Source of the DNA: Zophobihabitans entericus
Lineage (GTDB): Bacteria > Pseudomonadota > Gammaproteobacteria > Enterobacterales > Orbaceae
NCBI RefSeq assembly: GCF_011745665.1
Contig: NZ_CP050253.1
Span: 657,418 to 721,417, forward strand
Length of the DNA stretch: 64,000 nt
Direction of reading: 5' to 3'
Shown here: in pieces, positions 20,741 through 32,205 of the stretch
Position numbering within the stretch: the first letter of the stretch is position 1
Layout: each line of letters starts with the position of its first letter
The notes under the pieces: generated by a model
What the model saw: the letters and a program-made list of their open reading frames with translations, nothing else
The model's database searches: none
What the model was told of the DNA's origin: nothing
Program-made: the position numbers and the translations under genes

Positions 20741-21310
20741 TTAGAAATCAATTTGTACTGTAACAATATCAGTATAAAGGCCTGGGACTAGACCAGCACC
20801 ACCAACTGCTTTACCGTAAATATTAACTGTTTCTGATGAACCGTCATTTTTACTGGTGAAGAAAGGTGTACCATTAGCAATAACTGATGTATGTGCAGCA
20901 TCTTTATATAAAGAGTAAGACACATATTTACCAGCCAAAGTATTTGCCATTGAGTGAGTATTACCATTTGTTGCATGTGAGTCATTCACACCACTAACAA
21001 CAGTGAGTGTTGGAGCTGTAGATGAGTTACATTGGAAAGTCATTGGTGTACTCGCTATGCCATTTACTTGTGCAGAAGCCTCTGTAAATAGAGTTGGATG
21101 TATACCGAAATCAAGAGTACCGAAAGAAGAACCCACTGCTGAAATGACTGAACCATTGATTGCGCACGCACCAGTTAAGGTGATTGTTGAAGCAATAACA
21201 CCAGTCAGGGTTGCTGCTTGTGCTGGTGGAGGAGTTGCTAATGTACCTAACGTTAGGGACGTTAAGACAGTAGCAAATGCATATTTTGCTGCTCTTTTTG
21301 AAATATCCAT
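20741..21310 (-). CDS. SCPU-domain major pilin candidate (CsuA/B-like)
   Basis: First gene of the pilus operon, 189 residues. It has a signal peptide ending near PPAQAA (about 32) and a single SCPU domain (TGACAINGSVISAVGSSFGTLDFG to LVPGLYTDIVTVQIDF). The first and most strongly translated position usually encodes the shaft pilin in archaic pili, so this is the likely major subunit. A TAGGT site precedes the ATG on the minus strand. It is rich in Ala, Thr and Ser, as expected for a fibre subunit. Confidence 0.82.
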   Translation of the reverse strand: MDISKRAAKYAFATVLTSLTLGTLATPPPAQAATLTGVIASTITLTGACAINGSVISAVGSSFGTLDFGIHPTLFTEASAQVNGIASTPMTFQCNSSTAPTLTVVSGVNDSHATNGNTHSMANTLAGKYVSYSLYKDAAHTSVIANGTPFFTSKNDGSSETVNIYGKAVGGAGLVPGLYTDIVTVQIDF

Positions 21311-21744
21311 ATAATTACCTATATCCAGTTGATAATAAGGAAGAAAAGCCAGATCTTGGCTTCACGTGCATTATAATCATACGCCCAGATATTAAGCAAT
21401 ATAGCCAAAATAGAGCCATTGAGGAAAAAGAATTTTTAATTTGTTGCGGTATAAAAGGCCTGGCAAAAATAATTTTTTTATTTAATTTAATCATATAGTT
21501 GATTGATTTTATGTGCTTTTTACAATTTTCATCAATCGGTATAAGTTATCATTCTTGGTTATCGGATTTTCTGTTGGTTTTTAATGGTAAAACAATAAGT
21601 TACTTAAAAGGTAATGGAATTATTTCGTTAATGACATACTCATTTTACCTATAATCTGCTAGAATTCTCTCCGTTTATTTTAGCCAAAATTGTATGTTAA
21701 TCAGGTCATTTTTAACGTCAATTCACCTTAACAGAGCTCTTTTT
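21311..21744. other. Divergent control region, pilus operon and prfC
   Basis: This AT-rich region of 434 bp separates the minus-strand pilus operon from prfC. It must contain both promoters. TATAAT at 21650-21655 and TAGAAT at 21660-21665 are candidate -10 elements for prfC, but no good -35 sits at the proper distance. An A5 tract followed by a T7 tract (about 21465-21482) may bend DNA in front of the pilin gene. I see no gene here. Confidence 0.5.
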
Positions 21745-23337
21745 ATGACAGATCAAGCCTATCTAGATGAAGTCGCAACACGTCGAACGTTTGCTATCAT
21801 TTCTCACCCGGATGCCGGTAAAACTACTATTACAGAAAAGGTCCTGTTATTTGGACACGCGATTCAAACTGCTGGCACAGTGAAAGGCCGTGGTGCTAAT
21901 GCTCAGCATGCTAAGTCTGACTGGATGGAGATGGAAAAGCAACGCGGTATCTCGATCACTACTTCTGTCATGCAATTCCCTTATAAAGAGTGTCTTGTCA
22001 ATTTACTCGATACCCCGGGACATGAAGACTTCTCGGAAGATACTTACCGGACACTGACCGCTGTTGACTGTTGTTTGATGGTGATTGATGCTGCAAAAGG
22101 GGTAGAGGATAGAACGCGTAAACTAATGGAAGTAACACGTCTGCGTGATACACCTATTTTAACTTTTATGAATAAACTTGACCGGGATATTCGCGATCCG
22201 ATGGAATTGCTGGACGAAGTTGAAAATGAATTAAAAATTATGTGTGCACCAATTACCTGGCCAATTGGTTGTGGTAAGTTATTTAAAGGTGTTTATCATA
22301 TCGCTAAAGATGAAACCTATTTATACCAATCTGGTCAGGGGCATACTATTCAGGAAGTCCGAATTATTAAAGGACTGAATAATCCTGATTTAGATAGTGC
22401 TGTAGGTGATGATTTAGCAACTCAATTACGTGGTGAGCTTGAACTGGTTAAAGGTGCTTCTAATGAATTCGATTTAGAGATGTTTTTAGCAGGGGAACTG
22501 ACACCAGTATTTTTTGGTACAGCGCTAGGTAACTTTGGTGTAGACCATATGCTTGATGGCTTAGTTGACTGGGCACCACAGCCACAGCCACGTAAGACTA
22601 ATACACGTGAAGTGACAGCACAGGATGAAAAATTCTCTGGGTTTATTTTTAAGATTCAGGCCAATATGGATCCTAAACATCGTGACCGAGTAGCTTTCAT
22701 GCGCATTGTGTCAGGTAAATATGAAAAAGGCATGAAGCTGCGCCACGTGCGAATTGGTAAAGACGTATCTATTTCTGATGCGCTGACCTTTATGGCTGGC
22801 GATCGTGAACAGGTTGAAGAGGCGTATGCGGGTGATATCATCGGTTTACATAATCACGGTACTATTCAGATTGGGGATACCTTTACTCAGGGCGAAGACA
22901 TGAAATTTACCGGTATTCCTAACTTTGCTCCGGAACTATTCCGCCGTATTCGCTTAAAAGATCCATTGAAACAAAAACAGCTGTTAAAAGGTTTAGTCCA
23001 GTTATCGGAAGAGGGGGCGGTACAAGTGTTCCGTCCAATTATGAATAATGACCTGATCGTAGGTGCCGTGGGTGTGTTACAGTTTGATGTGGTGGTTGCG
23101 CGTTTAAAATCGGAATATAACGTTGAAGCAATCTATGAAACAGTAAACGTGGCAACCGCGCGCTGGGTTGAATGCAGTGATGTGAAAAAACTGGAAGAAT
23201 TCAAGCGTAAGTGTGAGCTCAACTTAGCACTGGATGGTGGTGATAATCTCTCTTACATCGCTCCAAGTATGGTGAATTTAAATTTAACACAGGAGCGTTA
23301 TCCGGAAGTTGAATTTAGAAAAACACGCGAGCACTAA
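21745..23337 (+). CDS. prfC: Peptide chain release factor 3
   Basis: RF3 is the translational GTPase that recycles RF1 and RF2 from the ribosome after peptide release. The 530-residue product has the P-loop HPDAGKTT, the [12 protein letters not shown] switch I region, DTPGHEDF (G3) and NKLD (G4), followed by the RF3-specific domains. The ATG at 21745 gives the normal N-terminus ([19 protein letters not shown]). An upstream in-frame ATG at 21694 would add 17 unrelated residues and is rejected. Confidence 0.97.
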   Translation: MTDQAYLDEVATRRTFAIISHPDAGKTTITEKVLLFGHAIQTAGTVKGRGANAQHAKSDWMEMEKQRGISITTSVMQFPYKECLVNLLDTPGHEDFSEDTYRTLTAVDCCLMVIDAAKGVEDRTRKLMEVTRLRDTPILTFMNKLDRDIRDPMELLDEVENELKIMCAPITWPIGCGKLFKGVYHIAKDETYLYQSGQGHTIQEVRIIKGLNNPDLDSAVGDDLATQLRGELELVKGASNEFDLEMFLAGELTPVFFGTALGNFGVDHMLDGLVDWAPQPQPRKTNTREVTAQDEKFSGFIFKIQANMDPKHRDRVAFMRIVSGKYEKGMKLRHVRIGKDVSISDALTFMAGDREQVEEAYAGDIIGLHNHGTIQIGDTFTQGEDMKFTGIPNFAPELFRRIRLKDPLKQKQLLKGLVQLSEEGAVQVFRPIMNNDLIVGAVGVLQFDVVVARLKSEYNVEAIYETVNVATARWVECSDVKKLEEFKRKCELNLALDGGDNLSYIAPSMVNLNLTQERYPEVEFRKTREH

Positions 23338-23385
23338 GAGTGTATTGATATAAATTAATGGATTAAGCAGCAGACGAGGAAAGCT

Positions 23386-26277
23386 ATGTCAAAAGTACGT
23401 CGTATTAGTATATGGATATTGATAGTTGCCGTTGGTTTTGGGATTTACTGGCTGAAGAACCCCGATTCTGCCATACCTGAAGATAACGTAAACTATACTG
23501 TTTTATCTGATGTTATTCATAAAAGTGATAATGATACCAGCACGTATCAGGCCATAAAGCTCGATAATCAAATGACGGTACTTTTAATCTCTGATCCAAA
23601 AGCGATTAAGTCATTGGGAGCTCTTGCTCTGCCAGTGGGCTCTTTACATGATCCAAAGTCGCAGCAGGGGCTAGCTCATTACACTGAACATATGGTACTT
23701 ATGGGTTCTGAACGGTATCCTGAACCAGATGGTTTTTCAGAATTTCTGAGTCAACACGCTGGTAGCTATAACGCCAGTACCGCTGCAACGCGCACCGCCT
23801 ATTACTTTGAAGTTGAACATGCAGCGCTGCCAAAGGCATTAGATCGTCTCGCCGATGCTATTGCAGCACCTTTACTGAATCCAGTGTATGCTGATAAAGA
23901 GCGTAATGCCGTAAATGCAGAGATGACGATGGCACGTTCTAATGATGGCTTTCGTATTGGACAAGTTGATGCTGAAACAATTAATCAGGCCCATCCGGCA
24001 GCGATGTTCTCTGGCGGTAATCTGGAAACATTACGTGATAAAGATGGCAGTAAACTACAGAATGAGCTGGAGCACTTCTACAAAGAATATTATTCAGCCA
24101 ATTTAATGGTTGGTGTGATTTATAGCGCAGAAGATCTCTCTGTAATGGCTCATCAGGCAGTGGATACCTTTGGCCGAATCAGCAATAAAGACGCGACCGT
24201 TGAACCTATTACAGAACCAGCAATAACTCCAGATAATGTTGGGAAGATGATTACCATGGTACCTGCCCAGGCTAAAAAGGTATTATTTATACAATTCCCG
24301 ATTGACAATAATTTTAGTCGATTTACTGAAAAAAGTGATGAATATATTGCTTATCTGCTCAGTAATCGTAGTGCGAATACTTTATTTGATACTTTACAAA
24401 AGCAGGGACTTATTGAATCAGTTTCAGCCGGTTCAGAGCCTGATCGTTACGGTAATAGTGGTTTATTTTCCATTTATGTAAGCTTAACTGATCAAGGATT
24501 AGAGCAAAAAGATAGCGTTATTGCCGCGATTTTTAGTTATCTGGATTTATTGAAACAGCAGGGAATTTCTCAAAACTATTTTGATGAAATTGAAAAAGTT
24601 TTAACTTTAGAATTTAAGTACCCCGATACTTATCATGATATGGATTATGTAGAATGGGTTACTGATCAAATGCTGATTTATCCGTTAAGCCACATACTTG
24701 ACGCTGACTACATTGCGACTGATTTCAGCCCAGCGACAATTAAACAACGACTAGAGAGTCTGGTACCAGAAAATAGTCGTATCTGGACGATTAGCCCTGA
24801 CCAGCCTCATAACCGTCTAGCCTATTATGTAGAAGCACCATATCAGATTAATGATATGACTCAGAACCAGTTAGAGACATGGTTTAATCTAAAACAAGAC
24901 TTCCATTTTACGCTCCCTGAACTTAATCCTTATATTCCTGATGATTTTTCTTTGATTGTCAAATCAAAAGAGCCAGATAGTAATAATCATCAGTTTAGTC
25001 CAACCGGTAATCAGCTCTATATAGAGAGTCAGTATTTCGGTAATGAACCTAAGACCGCGCTGATGCTGTCATTGCGTAATAACGCAGCATTAAATAGCGG
25101 CAAAAAACAAGTCTTATTCCAGTTGTTAGATTACGTAGCTAGTCGTTCTATGGCACAGTTACGTTTTCAGGCTAGCATTGCTGGTTTAAGTCTTGGGACC
25201 GGTAGTGATAATGGTTTAATGCTAAGAGCCAGCGGTTTTAGTCAACATTTACCGGATATGATTAGGGCTATGCTTGAGCTCTATCAAACCGTACCGATTA
25301 CTGATTCTGAGCTGCAACTGGCTAAATCCTGGTATCTGGAACGTTTAGATGCATCTGAAAGTGTAAATAGCTACTCACTATCTCTGCAGCCTATGCAGGC
25401 ACTCTCTAACCCGTATTATACTGAGCGTAGTGAGCGCAGAAAGCTGGTTAATCAAATTACTGTGAACGACCTACTTGAATACCGTGACTGGTTATTGACT
25501 CAGTCTGTACCTTATATGTTAAGTATCGGCAATAGCTCTGAGGCACAATTAACTGCTTTGTATCAGGATATTCAGACACATTTATCCAAAGAAGTTGAAT
25601 TCCAACCTGTTGCTCCGCTTACAATAAAAGATGCACAGCAAACGACGATTGTGCAAAAAGCATCAAGCAGTGATTCTGCCCTGGCTGTGGTTTACCTGCC
25701 AACGGATTATGATGAAATCAATGGCCGGGCTTACAGCATTTTACTCGGACGTATGATTTCACCATGGTTTTTCACTCAGTTGCGTAGTGATGAACAGCTA
25801 GGTTATGCCGTATTTAGTTTCCCGACTCAAATTAGCCAGTCTTATGGAATTGGTTTTTTAATTCAAAGTAATCAATATGATCCAAGCTATCTGTATCAAA
25901 GATATCAGGCCTTTTATCCACAGGCTTTAGATAAGCTGAATCGGATGACTGAAACTGAATTTAATCAATATAAAATCGCGCTGTTAAATGAGTTACGTCA
26001 GCCACCACAAACGCTGGATGAAGAGCTACATTTGTATGCCGGTGACTTTATTAATTCCCGGTTCGATTTTAGTACCAGAGATAAGCTAATTAAGGCTCTG
26101 GACGGAATTACACAAAGTGAGCTCGTACAGTTTTATCAGTCCGCGGTTATTGAGCATAAAAGTCTGGTTATCGCTTCACAAGTTTTAGGACAACAAAGCA
26201 ATGTTAAGGCGATTGAGCAGGGCTTTGTTCCGTACCTTAATGCTTCAGAGTTATTGATAAATCTACAATCAAAATAG
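23386..26277 (+). CDS. ptrA: Protease III (pitrilysin)
   Basis: Pitrilysin is a periplasmic M16 zinc metalloprotease that degrades small peptides. The inverted zinc motif HYTEH lies at residues 98-102 and the distal ligand Glu at 179 (NAVNAEMTMAR). A single N-terminal hydrophobic helix (about 7-22) serves as signal or anchor. The length of 963 residues and the four-domain layout match E. coli Ptr (962). The PWFYxQLR-type substrate region is present as SPWFFTQLRSDEQLGYAVF. It ends in its own terminator. Confidence 0.95.
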   Translation: MSKVRRISIWILIVAVGFGIYWLKNPDSAIPEDNVNYTVLSDVIHKSDNDTSTYQAIKLDNQMTVLLISDPKAIKSLGALALPVGSLHDPKSQQGLAHYTEHMVLMGSERYPEPDGFSEFLSQHAGSYNASTAATRTAYYFEVEHAALPKALDRLADAIAAPLLNPVYADKERNAVNAEMTMARSNDGFRIGQVDAETINQAHPAAMFSGGNLETLRDKDGSKLQNELEHFYKEYYSANLMVGVIYSAEDLSVMAHQAVDTFGRISNKDATVEPITEPAITPDNVGKMITMVPAQAKKVLFIQFPIDNNFSRFTEKSDEYIAYLLSNRSANTLFDTLQKQGLIESVSAGSEPDRYGNSGLFSIYVSLTDQGLEQKDSVIAAIFSYLDLLKQQGISQNYFDEIEKVLTLEFKYPDTYHDMDYVEWVTDQMLIYPLSHILDADYIATDFSPATIKQRLESLVPENSRIWTISPDQPHNRLAYYVEAPYQINDMTQNQLETWFNLKQDFHFTLPELNPYIPDDFSLIVKSKEPDSNNHQFSPTGNQLYIESQYFGNEPKTALMLSLRNNAALNSGKKQVLFQLLDYVASRSMAQLRFQASIAGLSLGTGSDNGLMLRASGFSQHLPDMIRAMLELYQTVPITDSELQLAKSWYLERLDASESVNSYSLSLQPMQALSNPYYTERSERRKLVNQITVNDLLEYRDWLLTQSVPYMLSIGNSSEAQLTALYQDIQTHLSKEVEFQPVAPLTIKDAQQTTIVQKASSSDSALAVVYLPTDYDEINGRAYSILLGRMISPWFFTQLRSDEQLGYAVFSFPTQISQSYGIGFLIQSNQYDPSYLYQRYQAFYPQALDKLNRMTETEFNQYKIALLNELRQPPQTLDEELHLYAGDFINSRFDFSTRDKLIKALDGITQSELVQFYQSAVIEHKSLVIASQVLGQQSNVKAIEQGFVPYLNASELLINLQSK

Positions 26278-26299
26278 TAATTTGAATTTAGAATATAAA

Positions 26300-26326
26300 A
26301 AAGCCAGCAAAATGCTGGCTTTATTT
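26300..26326. terminator. Terminator between ptrA and uspA
   Basis: A perfect 10-bp stem AAAGCCAGCA (26300-26309) pairs with TGCTGGCTTT (26313-26322) around an AAA loop, with A-rich and T-rich flanks. The flanking genes converge, so it probably works both ways. Confidence 0.9.
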
Positions 26327-26345
26327 ATGAAGAGAGTGCTACTAA

Positions 26346-26789
26346 TTATGCTTCTTCGTCTTCATTATCTTTGAGTGGTACGATCAATGTATCAATATGT
26401 GTAGTATTGATAAGCTGACGAGCTGAAGACATTAATTTACTCCAGAAATCCTGATGATGACCACAAACCACCAAATCGATACTGTATTGTTGAATTGCTT
26501 CAATTAATACTTGTCCAAATTCTCCGTTTCCAGAAAGTGTATGTGCGATTGGGTAACCTGCATCATCAGCGAGTTTGTTCAGCGCGATGTGTGCATCTTC
26601 CGTGATACGCTCTTTCATATCATTCATATTGATATCAACCAGACCGGTATAAAGATCTGAATAGTTAATACCTACGTGAATTAGCGAAACTTCCGCATTA
26701 TATGGTCGAGCCATTGATACAGCTTTTTCCACAAGGACATTACTTTCAGGTGATAAATCAACCGCTACTAGTATATGTTTGTAAGCCAT
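26346..26789 (-). CDS. uspA: Universal stress protein A
   Basis: A 147-residue single-domain Usp protein (alpha/beta Rossmann-like fold, cytoplasmic) induced by growth arrest in enterobacteria. It begins [14 protein letters not shown], the typical UspA start. The mid-region is [34 protein letters not shown]. The G-rich ATP loop of the UspFG class is missing, as in E. coli UspA. pitA lies immediately upstream on the same strand. In E. coli uspB separates the same two genes. Confidence 0.92.
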   Translation of the reverse strand: MAYKHILVAVDLSPESNVLVEKAVSMARPYNAEVSLIHVGINYSDLYTGLVDINMNDMKERITEDAHIALNKLADDAGYPIAHTLSGNGEFGQVLIEAIQQYSIDLVVCGHHQDFWSKLMSSARQLINTTHIDTLIVPLKDNEDEEA

Positions 26790-26842
26790 GGTACTCTCCT
26801 CATTTCCCTAAAAAGTTAAACTTCTCACCTTCATTTTTACTA

Positions 26843-28336
26843 CTAAATTAAGAATTGAGCAAGCCAAAAAAGCGTTGCTGATAATAAAATTGAGATCGGT
26901 AAGGTAAACACCCATGTTAAAGCAATTGTTCGGATCGTTTTACCTTGCACGCCACCACCATCAACCAGCATGGTACCTGCAACTGATGATGATAGAACCT
27001 GAGTCGTTGACACCGGCATACCAGTATAGCTGGCAATACCAATTGAAAGTGCTGTGGTAAACTGAGCAGAGAACCCTTGTGCATAAGTCATGCCTTTTTT
27101 ACCAATTTTTTCACCGATAGTGATAGCAACGCGGCGCCAGCCGATCATCGTACCAACTGCCAGTGCGGTTGCAACAGCGATGATAATCCAAAGCGGCGCA
27201 TATTCAACAGTTTCCAGTAAGTTACCTTTTAAATGATTTAAGTAACGAGTATCTTCACCAGAGGTTTCAGGTTGTTTAGCAATATTGCTAATCGTATCTG
27301 ACACGCAAAGTAAAATACGGCGTGTTTGAGTGCGTTGTTCAAGAGTTAATGAATCATAATCCTCTAAATCTTTAAATAAAGAATTAGCAATATTAAGAGT
27401 TGTAAATGAACGAGAATAATCACAGTGATATTTATTTAGATCGGTAACCGGAACAGAAGTATCCAATGACGGCTGATCACCAATAATATGGTCAAGTGCA
27501 TCATGATTTTTGACCAGATAATCCTGTACGTGCACAAGAGCATCACGGGTTTTAGTAATATCATATGTTGATGCGTTCATATTGATGATAAAACCTGCCG
27601 GAGCTACACCAATAAGTACCAGCATTAACAGACCGATACCTTTTTGTCCGTCATTTGCGCCGTGTGAGAAGCTTACACCAGCTGCAGAAAGAATAAGTAG
27701 TGTCCTGATCCAAAATGGCGGTTTTTTCTTACCATCTAGCTTTTCACGCTCAGCAGGAGTCATGAAGATACGCTCTTTCTTCTTAGTTCCTTTCCAGAAT
27801 TTACGCATCAGGTAAATTAAACCACCGGCAAGAATTAAACCAACCAGAGGAGAAAGAATAAGAGAGAGCAGAATATGGATCATTTTAGGAATGTTAAGAG
27901 CTTCGATAATTGAGGTATTGGTAATAAAGGCGTTTGCCAGTGCCACCCCAATAATCGAGCCAATTAAAGTATGGGAGCTTGAAGCCGGAATACCAAAATA
28001 CCATGTACCAAGATTCCAGATAATGGCGGCGAGTAGAATGGAGAATACCATTGCCAGCCCATGAGCCGATCCCATATTTAATAGTAAATCTGTTGGTAAT
28101 AAGTGTACGATTGCGTAAGCAACACTTAACCCACCAAGTAATACGCCAAAAAAGTTGAAGAGCCCAGCCATAACAACTGCGACTTGTTCTTTTAAGGCTC
28201 TGGTATAAATAACCGTTGCAACTGCATTTGCTGTATCATGGAATCCATTGATCGCTTCATAAAACAGAACAAAGCAAAGTGCAAGGCCTAAAAGGATTAA
28301 TGTCGAGAGTTCTAATTCAGTCAATAAATGAAACAT
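26843..28336 (-). CDS. pitA: Low-affinity phosphate transporter PitA
   Basis: PitA carries metal-phosphate complexes with protons through the inner membrane. The 497-residue protein has the duplicated PHO4-family signature, once as [17 protein letters not shown] near residue 31 and again as [14 protein letters not shown] near residue 223. About ten transmembrane helices are split by a hydrophilic central loop (about residues 250-375). Length is near E. coli PitA (499). uspA follows after 53 bp. Confidence 0.95.
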   Translation of the reverse strand: MFHLLTELELSTLILLGLALCFVLFYEAINGFHDTANAVATVIYTRALKEQVAVVMAGLFNFFGVLLGGLSVAYAIVHLLPTDLLLNMGSAHGLAMVFSILLAAIIWNLGTWYFGIPASSSHTLIGSIIGVALANAFITNTSIIEALNIPKMIHILLSLILSPLVGLILAGGLIYLMRKFWKGTKKKERIFMTPAEREKLDGKKKPPFWIRTLLILSAAGVSFSHGANDGQKGIGLLMLVLIGVAPAGFIINMNASTYDITKTRDALVHVQDYLVKNHDALDHIIGDQPSLDTSVPVTDLNKYHCDYSRSFTTLNIANSLFKDLEDYDSLTLEQRTQTRRILLCVSDTISNIAKQPETSGEDTRYLNHLKGNLLETVEYAPLWIIIAVATALAVGTMIGWRRVAITIGEKIGKKGMTYAQGFSAQFTTALSIGIASYTGMPVSTTQVLSSSVAGTMLVDGGGVQGKTIRTIALTWVFTLPISILLSATLFWLAQFLI

Positions 28337-28547
28337 AAGTTCTTCTTTTCAGGTTAATTGATCTTAAGGCGCGAATATTATCCTTGAGAATAGACGATCA
28401 GCAAAGAAAAAACTACAATATCGTCTAATAAATAATCATGTTAAATGTGTAAAGAAATTATAAAAAAGTAATTTATATTTAATTTATTTAAATAAATCAA
28501 TATGTTACGTTTTAACTAAAAATAAAAGCTGATATGCGTTTTTTGTA

Positions 28548-29528
28548 TTAATTCTGCTCAATTTCCGGACGCCTGGCGTAACGAGCAGCCAGTACTGCAC
28601 AAACCATAAGCTGTATCTGATGGAAGATCATAAGAGGTAATACCATAATCCCCATGATTGATGTTGGAAATAAGACGCTTGCCATTGGAATGCCGTTAGC
28701 TAAACTCTTTTTAGAACCACAAAAAACGATGGTAATCTCATCAGCTTTATTAAAGCCAAGCAGACGAGCTCCATAAGTGGTGATAAGCAGAACAGCACCA
28801 AGGAGTAAGCAGGAAAAAATCACCACTGCCAGCAAAGAGAGCACATTGACCTGCTGCCAGATACCATTAACCACAGCATCACTAAAGGCAACATAAATCA
28901 CTAAAAGGATAGATGACATATCTGTTTTACTAACCAGCTTCTTATGTTTATCAATCCATTGTCCAATCAAAGGCCGACATAAGTGGCCCAACACAAATGG
29001 TAGCATCAGCTTGTACATAATCGATAAAATAGCATCAAGCGTATCAGTTTGGCCTGACTGAGTATTCATCAATAAGCCAACTAAAAAAGGTGATAGAAAG
29101 ATACCAAGTAATGTGGAAAGTGAGGCACTACAAATTGCTGCTGCAACGTTACCACGAGCCAGAGAGGTAAAAGCAATTGCTGACTGAACTGTGGCTGGTA
29201 AAGCACAAAGATAGAGAAAGCCTAAATACAGATCATTGGATAATAAATCAGGAACAAAGCACTGCAGGCTGAGGCCAAGTAACGGAAAGACAAGAAATGT
29301 TGAGGCCAGAATAATTAGATGTAAACGCCAGTTACGAATACCACCAATAATTGCCTGTCTGGATAATTTTGCCCCGTGCATAAAAAACAGCAGGGCGATC
29401 GCGATTGTGGTTAGGTGTTCAAAAATAGTTTTATAAATGCCTTCACAAGGGAAAATCGTGGCAGCCAGAACGACTGCCAGTAAAGTCATTAAAAATGGAT
29501 CGAGTTTTAAACGCTGTAACCACGACAT
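28548..29528 (-). CDS. yfeH: Bile acid:sodium symporter family protein YfeH
   Basis: A 326-residue inner membrane protein with about ten transmembrane segments (SBF-like/YfeH group). Conserved pieces include LDPFLMTLLAVVLAATIFPCEG, FFMHGAKLSRQAI and CALPATVQSAIAFTSLARGN, the last covering the crossover region. The family is related to bile acid/Na+ symporters, but the E. coli substrate is unknown. Its ATG lies 3 bp from the yqaB stop, so the two are likely cotranscribed. Confidence 0.9.
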   Translation of the reverse strand: MSWLQRLKLDPFLMTLLAVVLAATIFPCEGIYKTIFEHLTTIAIALLFFMHGAKLSRQAIIGGIRNWRLHLIILASTFLVFPLLGLSLQCFVPDLLSNDLYLGFLYLCALPATVQSAIAFTSLARGNVAAAICSASLSTLLGIFLSPFLVGLLMNTQSGQTDTLDAILSIMYKLMLPFVLGHLCRPLIGQWIDKHKKLVSKTDMSSILLVIYVAFSDAVVNGIWQQVNVLSLLAVVIFSCLLLGAVLLITTYGARLLGFNKADEITIVFCGSKKSLANGIPMASVLFPTSIMGIMVLPLMIFHQIQLMVCAVLAARYARRPEIEQN

Positions 29529-29531
29529 TTT

Positions 29532-30113
29532 CTAGGCTTTTTTATATAAAGGACGAACATCAACAATTGCCATTCCGGCGGCTTTAGCCGATGTCATACC
29601 AAAGTCAGAGTCTTCAAATACGACGCATTTTGTTGGCTCAACTTGAAGTAATTCTGCACATTTTAAAAATGTATCCGGAGCTGGTTTGTGATTAACCACA
29701 TCATCAGCGGTAACGACAGCAGAGAAGCAATCCAGTAAGTCAAAATGAGCAAGTAGCTTCATGGTTAAATAACGGTTACTACCAGTACCAAGTGCCATTG
29801 GCTTTTTATTATGATACTGACGGATGACATCAACAATGGGTAACATTGTCGTATGAGAAAGTAAAAAACCATCGACAATGGCTGTTTTCTCTTTAGCCAG
29901 TTGTTGTGGATCAACTGACATATCAAAATGGTCAATTAATGCTTTAGCAATAACGCCTGTTGGTGCACCATTCAATGCTTCAAACAGATAGTCTTCAAAA
30001 TTAACACCATGATTTGCCAGTGCTTTATTCCAGGCTACAACGTGTGCTGGTTCTGTATCAAATACAGTTCCGTCCATATCAAAAATCAGTGCTTGGTAAT
30101 TGTCGTAACTCAT
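29532..30113 (-). CDS. yqaB: HAD phosphatase YqaB (fructose-1-phosphatase-like)
   Basis: A 193-residue HAD-superfamily hydrolase of the beta-phosphoglucomutase-like group. Motif I DMDGT carries the nucleophile Asp at residue 12 and the acid/base Asp at 14. Motif II is LGTGSN and motif III/IV is KPAPDTFLKCAEL with FEDSDFGMTSAKAAGM. E. coli YqaB dephosphorylates fructose-1-phosphate and some other sugar phosphates. The same substrate is inferred only from similarity. It lies downstream of the rpoD terminator. Confidence 0.88.
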   Translation of the reverse strand: MSYDNYQALIFDMDGTVFDTEPAHVVAWNKALANHGVNFEDYLFEALNGAPTGVIAKALIDHFDMSVDPQQLAKEKTAIVDGFLLSHTTMLPIVDVIRQYHNKKPMALGTGSNRYLTMKLLAHFDLLDCFSAVVTADDVVNHKPAPDTFLKCAELLQVEPTKCVVFEDSDFGMTSAKAAGMAIVDVRPLYKKA

Positions 30114-30152
30114 TTTTCTTCTCTTTTTGTTTATTAGATTTTATTTTTTTGT

Positions 30153-30178
30153 AAAAAAGCGCACTCAGGGTGCGCTTT
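30153..30178 (-). terminator. Terminator of the rpsU-dnaG-rpoD operon
   Basis: Read on the minus strand, AAAGCGCAC (30178 to 30170) pairs with GTGCGCTTT (30164 to 30156) around a 5-nt loop, followed by further T residues. It lies 18 bp after the rpoD stop. Confidence 0.9.
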
Positions 30179-30195
30179 AAAAGGTTATGAACAAC

Positions 30196-32034
30196 TTATT
30201 CATCAAGGAAACTACGTAGTACATCCGAACGGCTTGGATGACGTAGTTTTCGGAGCGCTTTAGCTTCAATCTGACGAATACGCTCACGTGTTACATCAAA
30301 TTGTTTACCGACTTCTTCCAGAGTATGGTCAGTATTCATATCAATACCAAAACGCATACGCAGAACTTTTGCTTCTCTTGGTGTCAGACCCGCTAAAATA
30401 TCGTGAGTCGCTGCACGCAGGCTTTCTGAAGTTGCTGCATCAAGTGGTTGCTCAATTGAAGTATCTTCAATAAAGTCCCCTAAATGCGAATCTTCATCAT
30501 CGCCAACAGGTGTTTCCATTGAAATTGGCTCTTTAGCGATTTTTAGCACTTTACGAATCTTATCTTCTGGCATTTGCATACGTTCAGACAGTTCTTCTGG
30601 TGTTGGTTCACGACCAATTTCTTGCAACATCTGACGAGAAATTCGATTCAGCTTATTGATCGTTTCGATCATATGTACCGGAATACGAATAGTTCTGGCC
30701 TGATCGGCAATTGAACGGGTAATCGCCTGACGAATCCACCATGTTGCATAAGTTGAGAATTTATAACCACGACGATATTCGAATTTATCAACCGCTTTCA
30801 TCAGACCGATGTTACCTTCCTGAATAAGATCAAGGAATTGTAGACCACGGTTAGTGTATTTTTTAGCGATAGAGATAACTAAACGTAAGTTTGCTTCAAC
30901 CATCTCTTTCTTCGCCCGGCGAGCTTTTGCTTCACCAATTGACATACGACGGTTAATATCTTTGATCTGCTCAATAGATAAGCTGGTCTCTTCTTCGATT
31001 TTTTGTAGACTTGCTGTTTGTTCAGCAATATTATCACGGCACTCTTCCAGCTTCGCGGCATAAGCACTTTTTGATTTAACTGCTTTATCAAACCATGTCA
31101 TGTTATTTTCACAACTAGTGAAAGCAGTCATGAATTGTTTTTTCGGCATCTTACATTGTTCAACACAGATACGCATAATGACACGTTCGTGAGTTCTTAC
31201 ACGATCCATCATTTGACGCATATTATTGACAAGAATATCAAATTGTTTGCCTACTAAACGGAACTGTTTAAAGACTTCAGAAAGATTTTCGATTTCCTGT
31301 AAGGCTTTTTTGTGACCACGACCATGCTTTTTAATCGCAGCAGAGGTTTTTTCGTGTTGTTCACGCAGTAGTGAGAATTTAGTGCGAGCCAGTTCCGGAT
31401 CGATAGTATTATCGTCATCAGCTGAATCGCTGTCTTCATCTTCGTCTTCATCATCACTATCATCGATCTCGATGTTTTCTTCCGGTTCCATGTCTTCAGA
31501 CATTTCACCTAAACCATCATCGATATTTGGATCGACAAAACCGGTGATAAGATCAGATAAACGTACATCACCTTGTTCAACAAGATCGTATTGTTCAAGT
31601 AAATAAGTGATTGCTTCCGGATATTCAGAAACAGAACTTTGTACCTGATTAATACCATCTTCAATACGTTTTGCGATGTCGATTTCGCCTTCACGTGTTA
31701 ATAGTTCAACAGCACCCATTTCACGCATATACATACGTACAGGGTCTGTAGTACGACCAATTTCTGACTCAACGTTAGAAAGAACAAGTGCAGTGGCTGC
31801 TTCAACGGCTTCTTCATCAGCAACATCACCACTTAATAAAAGATCGTCTGAATCTGGGGCTTCTTCTAAAACCTGAATCCCCATGTCGTTAATCATTTGG
31901 ATAATATCTTCGATCTGATCCGAATCAATGATCTCCTCTGGCAGGTGATCATTAACATCAGCGTAAGTTAAGTACCCTAACTCCTTGCCACGTGTTATGA
32001 GAAGTTTTAGTTGTGATTGAGAGTTTTGCTCCAT
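30196..32034 (-). CDS. rpoD: Primary RNA polymerase sigma factor RpoD
   Basis: Sigma-70 directs RNA polymerase to housekeeping promoters. The 612-residue protein contains region 1.1 ([18 protein letters not shown]), region 1.2 and the non-conserved acidic segment (many Asp/Glu about 195-220). Region 2 ([34 protein letters not shown]) and region 4.2 ([19 protein letters not shown]) are also present. The ATG at 32034 reproduces the usual enteric N-terminus. A start 12 bp upstream would add MDIC and is less likely. E. coli length is 613. Confidence 0.98.
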   Translation of the reverse strand: MEQNSQSQLKLLITRGKELGYLTYADVNDHLPEEIIDSDQIEDIIQMINDMGIQVLEEAPDSDDLLLSGDVADEEAVEAATALVLSNVESEIGRTTDPVRMYMREMGAVELLTREGEIDIAKRIEDGINQVQSSVSEYPEAITYLLEQYDLVEQGDVRLSDLITGFVDPNIDDGLGEMSEDMEPEENIEIDDSDDEDEDEDSDSADDDNTIDPELARTKFSLLREQHEKTSAAIKKHGRGHKKALQEIENLSEVFKQFRLVGKQFDILVNNMRQMMDRVRTHERVIMRICVEQCKMPKKQFMTAFTSCENNMTWFDKAVKSKSAYAAKLEECRDNIAEQTASLQKIEEETSLSIEQIKDINRRMSIGEAKARRAKKEMVEANLRLVISIAKKYTNRGLQFLDLIQEGNIGLMKAVDKFEYRRGYKFSTYATWWIRQAITRSIADQARTIRIPVHMIETINKLNRISRQMLQEIGREPTPEELSERMQMPEDKIRKVLKIAKEPISMETPVGDDEDSHLGDFIEDTSIEQPLDAATSESLRAATHDILAGLTPREAKVLRMRFGIDMNTDHTLEEVGKQFDVTRERIRQIEAKALRKLRHPSRSDVLRSFLDE

Positions 32035-32205
32035 ACAGATATCCACGATTAAATTGTTGAATATTTAGGATAATGATCCAGTTATATAGCTATGTTTGTC
32101 GGCCTTTTTTGACCTTTGTTCCCGATTTTACTGACGGAACATTTTTCTATGTTTTCAGCACTTAAGCTGCTTAAATTTGGTATTACTTCTTAATGTTATC
32201 TATAT

